This document shows, piece by piece, positions 61,120-64,000 of a stretch of DNA of 64,000 nucleotides; positions within the stretch are counted from its first letter, which is position 1; each line of letters starts with the position of its first letter. A program made the translations under genes and the position numbers. The notes under the pieces are model-generated. The model searched no databases, had not been told where the DNA came from, and saw only the letters and a program-made list of their open reading frames with translations. This DNA is from an uncultured Muribaculaceae bacterium (GTDB lineage: Bacteria; Bacteroidota; Bacteroidia; Bacteroidales; Muribaculaceae), in the NCBI GenBank assembly GCA_947525975.1, contig CANNVE010000005.1, positions 1 through 64,000 on the forward strand. The letters are read 5' to 3'.

Positions 61120-62151
61120 TCAGAAGAAGAATGGCTTGGTGTGGTGATTGATGAAGAAGATGGTGAGGATGATGAGCGCAGTTATCAGGATGACAAGCGC
61201 TAAGCCCGAGATGAACAGAAGCGTCTTGGAAATCCTCTCCCAGTTGAAGGCCACCGCTCCTACGCCTCCTATCAGCAGGGCAGATAATATGGCTGCGATG
61301 AGGCAGATGCATGCTCCCCAGATGCAGCTCACCGGGATGTTGCCCATGGTGTAGGGATCAAAGTGGTAAATGAACCACGAGCTGCCCATCGAGTGGTTGA
61401 TAAGGAAAAAGATGGCTACAAAGAGTCCTATCAGCGCGGAAATCCCTATCACGCTGCCTGCGAGGATGATCAGGGCGCCCACCACCTTGCATACGGCGCC
61501 GAAAAGGCTGGTGGCCGTGTGTCCTACATTGGCCGAGTCAATCTTGCGCAACTGCTCCTGGGCTGAATCGCGGAGGCTTTGCGCCACCGAATCAAATGTC
61601 ACTTCGCGCCCCTCCATCTCAAGTTTCTTGCGGGGTGTGTTGGCCAGCGGAATCACCATCCATGCGATGAGGTAGCACAGCACCATGGGCATTACGTAGG
61701 TGGTGAGCGCGAGCACCACCAGCAGCAGGCGCATCACCCCCGCGTTCCATCCGAGGTATTTGGCGAGGCCGCCCACCACTCCGCCGAGCACTCGGTCATT
61801 GGGATCGCGGTAAAGTTTCTTCAGGTTCTTCATTTGCTTGTAGGGCGGCGGGGGCGTGTTGTCGTCGGCATCAGGATATTGTGTGCCGGCCTGGGCGCCG
61901 AGCTCTTCGGGGCTGCCTATGGTCTCGATCACCTGATAGATGCATTGTATGTCGATCACGTTTTTTCCGTTTTCGACTCTCTCGCTCAGGAGTTCGCTTG
62001 CGCGGCATTCGATGTCGTCTACTATCTCCTTGCCTTCGGGGCCCGAAAATGCGTCGCTGAGTTGGCGCAGATAATTCTGAAGCAGATTGTAGGCATCCTC
62101 GTCGATGTAGAAGACCTTATTGTTGATGTTTGCTTGCAGTGCTCGTTTCAT
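61120..62151 (-). CDS. PspC-domain envelope-stress membrane protein
   Basis: 343 residues. A soluble N-terminal region (about 1-100, FYIDEDAYNLLQNYLRQLSD), then a PspC domain (KKLYRDPNDRVLGGVVGGLA, KYLGWNAGVMRLLLVVLALT) and further membrane helices to the C-terminus. PspC-type proteins sense membrane damage. Its ATG overlaps the PadR stop (ATGA 62148-62151). Confidence 0.9.
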   Translation of the reverse strand: MKRALQANINNKVFYIDEDAYNLLQNYLRQLSDAFSGPEGKEIVDDIECRASELLSERVENGKNVIDIQCIYQVIETIGSPEELGAQAGTQYPDADDNTPPPPYKQMKNLKKLYRDPNDRVLGGVVGGLAKYLGWNAGVMRLLLVVLALTTYVMPMVLCYLIAWMVIPLANTPRKKLEMEGREVTFDSVAQSLRDSAQEQLRKIDSANVGHTATSLFGAVCKVVGALIILAGSVIGISALIGLFVAIFFLINHSMGSSWFIYHFDPYTMGNIPVSCIWGACICLIAAILSALLIGGVGAVAFNWERISKTLLFISGLALVILITALIILTIFFINHHTKPFFF

Positions 62152-62501
62152 TTTGTTTGCTGTGGGGTGTGAGGGTTTATTCTTTCAATTAATGATATTG
62201 TCGAAGTGATTTCTTGCCAGCCTTCGCGCAGCATTGTCAGGTATTCAGCGCCTTTGTCGGTGATGTTGTAATACTTTCTTGGTGGTCCTGAGTTTGACTC
62301 TTCCCAGCGGTAGGCGAGAAGATCGTCGTTTTTCAAGCGCGTGAGCAGAGGATATAGCGTGCCCTCGACCACGATCATCCTTGCCGCCTTAAGACGCGAG
62401 ATGATCTCGGAGGCGTAGGTCTCGCCCCGGCTGATCAGAAGCAGGACACAAAATTCAAGCATCCCTTTGCGCATTTGTGATTTTACTTTGTCGGCATTCA
62501 T
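62148..62501 (-). CDS. PadR-family transcriptional regulator
   Basis: 117 residues. Winged helix of PadR type (MRKGMLEFCVLLLISRGETY, EIISRLKAARMIVVEGTLYP, LLTRLKNDDLLAYRWEES, GPPRKYYNITDKG). It is cotranscribed with the pspC-like gene and probably represses both until membrane stress. Confidence 0.93.
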   Translation of the reverse strand: MNADKVKSQMRKGMLEFCVLLLISRGETYASEIISRLKAARMIVVEGTLYPLLTRLKNDDLLAYRWEESNSGPPRKYYNITDKGAEYLTMLREGWQEITSTISLIERINPHTPQQTK

Positions 62502-62538
62502 TTCTGTGTCTGGTGATGTGATTTTGTCGTTTACATCG

Positions 62539-62570
62539 CAAAGGTATGTAATATTACAGTACCTTACAAT
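62539..62570 (-). promoter_or_regulatory. PadR promoter with palindromic operator
   Basis: Minus strand: ATTG (62567-62570), 20-bp spacer, TACCTTTG (62539-62546). Within the spacer lies TGTAATATTACA (62547-62558), a perfect dyad flanked by GGTA and TACC, fitting PadR operators. Confidence 0.65.
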
Positions 62571-62630
62571 ACATAGTACCTAAAATTAGCGTAAATTAAC
62601 ATATTTGTCGCGGAATTACAAGTGGTGGAG

Positions 62631-62651
62631 GTGCGTTTCTCCGAAACGAAC
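62631..62651. repeat. REP-like palindrome, copy 2
   Basis: GTGCGTTTC TCC GAAACGAAC, one mismatch to the copies at 3995 and 62823; same GTGGAG prefix. Confidence 0.75.
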
Positions 62652-62697
62652 GTGTCAACATCCATCATGCCTTGTTGGCAAGGGAACACAGATTAAG

Positions 62698-62723
62698 ACG
62701 GATTCACGCGGATTTCACGGATT
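62698..62723. repeat. ACGGATT/CACGGATT repeat motif
   Basis: ACGGATTCACGCGG then ATTTCACGGATT, followed by GTTCTCATTT; related to the ends of the composite repeat at 4123-4379. Confidence 0.6.
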
Positions 62724-62760
62724 GTTCTCATTTAACGGCGATTATCCCGCATATAGCAAA

Positions 62761-62800
62761 CGTCAGAAAATCGAATGCAAAGACATTCGGCTTTCTGACG
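62761..62800. repeat. 40-nt imperfect palindrome
   Basis: 17-nt arms (CGTCAGAAAATCGAATG and partner, two mismatches) with CAAAGA loop. Confidence 0.65.
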
Positions 62801-62822
62801 TTTGCCATATGGATGTGTGGAG

Positions 62823-62843
62823 GTGCGTTTCTCCGAAACGCAC
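62823..62843. repeat. REP-like palindrome, copy 3
   Basis: Identical in its 21 nt to the copy at 3995-4015 and in the flanks GTGGAG and GGGC. The whole spacer 62502-62873 has no gene. Confidence 0.75.
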
Positions 62844-62873
62844 GGGCCAACTTCCGCCTCCATCTATGGGGTG

Positions 62874-63770
62874 TCAGTCTGCGTATTCGATTTTGCAGAC
62901 GATCTTGTGGCTTGGGGTGGGGGTGGAGGATGAGGCCACTGATGGCTGGTGTATGTCGCTCGGGAAATAGAGGAAGAAGCGGTCGGGCGTGGCCTTGGTG
63001 AACTCTACGGCGCCGGTGGGGCGGTATTTCTCCACATCTTTGGCATCATCGTATGGCATGGTCACCTCTACGCCGCCGCGCACAAGGCCCATGAGTTCTT
63101 GGCCAGAGATGGTGTATTGGAGGTCGATGTATTTCTTGTGGGCTTCTGCCGGGGTGGAGTCGTAGTCTTTGGGAGTGTACTCCATGACGTTGATCCACAG
63201 GCGGTCGGGCACGATCACCGCTTTTCCGGGCTGTAGGGTCGTGAGGTCTGTGTTGGCCAGGTATTCAAAAAGTTTATTCCACAGGTCGGCGTTCTTTTCA
63301 TATTGCGACTGCCATTGGGCCATGTCGCAGCTTGCGTCGGGCTTTACGCCCCAGGCTTCGGCGCGGGAGATTGCGTTTTGTTCCATTATCTTATTGTATC
63401 CTTTTATGAAATATGGTGAGTTGTAGTCTACGGGCCTTATGATGGAGTCAGTGTGGGTCACAAGGTCGATGTCTATTGGCACCAAGTGCATCCTGCGCAT
63501 CTCTTCGCTGCGTCCGAGGTCGGCCTCCATGCTTTTGCAAATGCTTTCGACGGCATGGGCATCGAGTGACGTAGCCACGCTGACCACTTCGTTGAGATAG
63601 TGCGCGCCGTCGGTCACCATCCCGCGCTTGTAGCAGGGCGTGCGGTATTTTCCGCTCAAGGCTGTCACCCGGCCAATGCGGTGCCCGATGGCTTCGACGG
63701 CCTTGTCGATGTTGGTCTCGGCTATGTCGGCCATATTTGAGCCGAGGCATAGCATAGCGATTTCAGCCAT
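62874..63770 (-). CDS. HPPK (FolK-like) fused to YhcH/YjgK/YiaL domain
   Basis: 298 residues. Residues 1-125 resemble 6-hydroxymethyl-dihydropterin pyrophosphokinase (LCLGSNMADIAETNI, LSGKYRTPCY, ADLGRSEEMRRMHLVPIDID), but the usual RxRxxxxPRxIDxD block reads RSEEMRRMHLVPIDID. Residues 145-298 are a YhcH/DUF386 beta-barrel (PGKAVIVPDRLWINVMEYTP, AHKKYIDLQYTISGQELMGL, FFLYFPSDIHQPSVA), normally a sugar-metabolism or toxin-antitoxin-like protein. It overlaps the tex stop codon by one base. Confidence 0.75.
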   Translation of the reverse strand: MAEIAMLCLGSNMADIAETNIDKAVEAIGHRIGRVTALSGKYRTPCYKRGMVTDGAHYLNEVVSVATSLDAHAVESICKSMEADLGRSEEMRRMHLVPIDIDLVTHTDSIIRPVDYNSPYFIKGYNKIMEQNAISRAEAWGVKPDASCDMAQWQSQYEKNADLWNKLFEYLANTDLTTLQPGKAVIVPDRLWINVMEYTPKDYDSTPAEAHKKYIDLQYTISGQELMGLVRGGVEVTMPYDDAKDVEKYRPTGAVEFTKATPDRFFLYFPSDIHQPSVASSSTPTPSHKIVCKIEYAD

Positions 63771-64000
63771 CAGTCAATTCCTTTCATTGACAGGGAGATG
63801 CGCCGGCGTGTGAGGTCGACGTCGAGCACCTTAACCCTCACTTTCTGATTGAGCCTGACCACCTCCGCCGGGTTATTGACGCGACGGTCGGCCATCTGCG
63901 ATATGTGCACCAGTCCGCTTTCATGCACTCCTATGTCGACAAACGCTCCGAATGCGGTGATGTTGTTTATGATGCCGTTGAGCACCATGCCGGGGCGCAC
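63770..64000 (-). CDS. tex: RNA-binding protein Tex, C-terminal S1 domain (5' part outside window)
   Basis: Only the last 76 residues are in the window: an S1 RNA-binding domain (GIINNITAFGAFVDIGVHES, GLVHISQMADRRVNNPAEVV, LTRRRISLSMKGID) as at the end of Tex. The reading frame is open to the right edge, so the true start lies beyond. It is immediately upstream of the HPPK-YhcH fusion. Confidence 0.88.
   Translation of the reverse strand: MRPGMVLNGIINNITAFGAFVDIGVHESGLVHISQMADRRVNNPAEVVRLNQKVRVKVLDVDLTRRRISLSMKGID

Overview
The window looks like a chromosomal segment of a gut Bacteroidales bacterium, most probably of the Muribaculaceae type. Three things suggest this. Promoters have the Bacteroidetes form TTTG-N19/20-TAnnTTTG. 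Gene content is typical of the group: DUF4954, glycine-lipid acyltransferases, M64 peptidase, PorT-like barrel, and a folP-cdaA pair. The core is GC-rich and interrupted by clearly AT-richer patches. No rRNA, tRNA or CRISPR array was seen.

Layout. 1-15.5 kb is core: a patatin/OMP lipase (cut by the window edge), DUF4954 beta-helix protein, a repeat-rich spacer, a membrane protein with an N-terminal repeat, a cell-wall amidase and an MCE/MlaD protein, the glycine-lipid pair glsA-glsB, a truncated SDR with a DUF115-like protein, an orphan C5 DNA methyltransferase with five AT-hooks, surE and guaA. From 15469 to 31174 lies a 15.7 kb AT-rich integrated element inserted at the 3' end of guaA and bounded by a 15-bp direct repeat. 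Its left arm has a replication-type wHTH protein, tyrosine integrase, serine recombinase and a divergent XRE regulator. Its centre has an HTH-methyltransferase and a five-gene cargo operon built on an SPFH-GYF protein, a small membrane protein and two zinc-ribbon proteins, resembling Bacillus YdjGHI. Its right arm has a NADAR protein behind a structured leader, two unknown proteins and a Rep_trans-like initiator. The probable native guaA terminator lies just outside attR.

31.2-46.6 kb is an accessory region: a chimeric nucleotidyltransferase/wHTH membrane regulator with an 11-bp-periodic repeat array in front of an outer-membrane barrel, a voltage-gated-type ion channel, a HigBA-like toxin-antitoxin pair, a four-gene operon of membrane-anchored and coiled-coil proteins ending in a bactofilin-like protein, an M64 peptidase, an Lrp regulator, a pRiA4b Orf3-like protein, two tandem very small ORFs and an orphan YhcG-type nuclease.

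46.7-64 kb is core again: PBP1A, a LysM/binding protein, PorT-like barrel, typA, folP-cdaA, an OmpA-like protein, a nucleoside phosphorylase, a Wza-Wzc-Wzy polysaccharide export set whose Wzc lacks the Walker A lysine, a PadR-PspC envelope-stress pair, a repeat-rich spacer, a FolK-YhcH fusion and the C-terminal end of Tex. The strongest candidates for undescribed biology are the SPFH/zinc-ribbon cargo and the NADAR locus of the guaA element, the coiled-coil/bactofilin operon, the AT-hook methyltransferase and the paired small ORFs.
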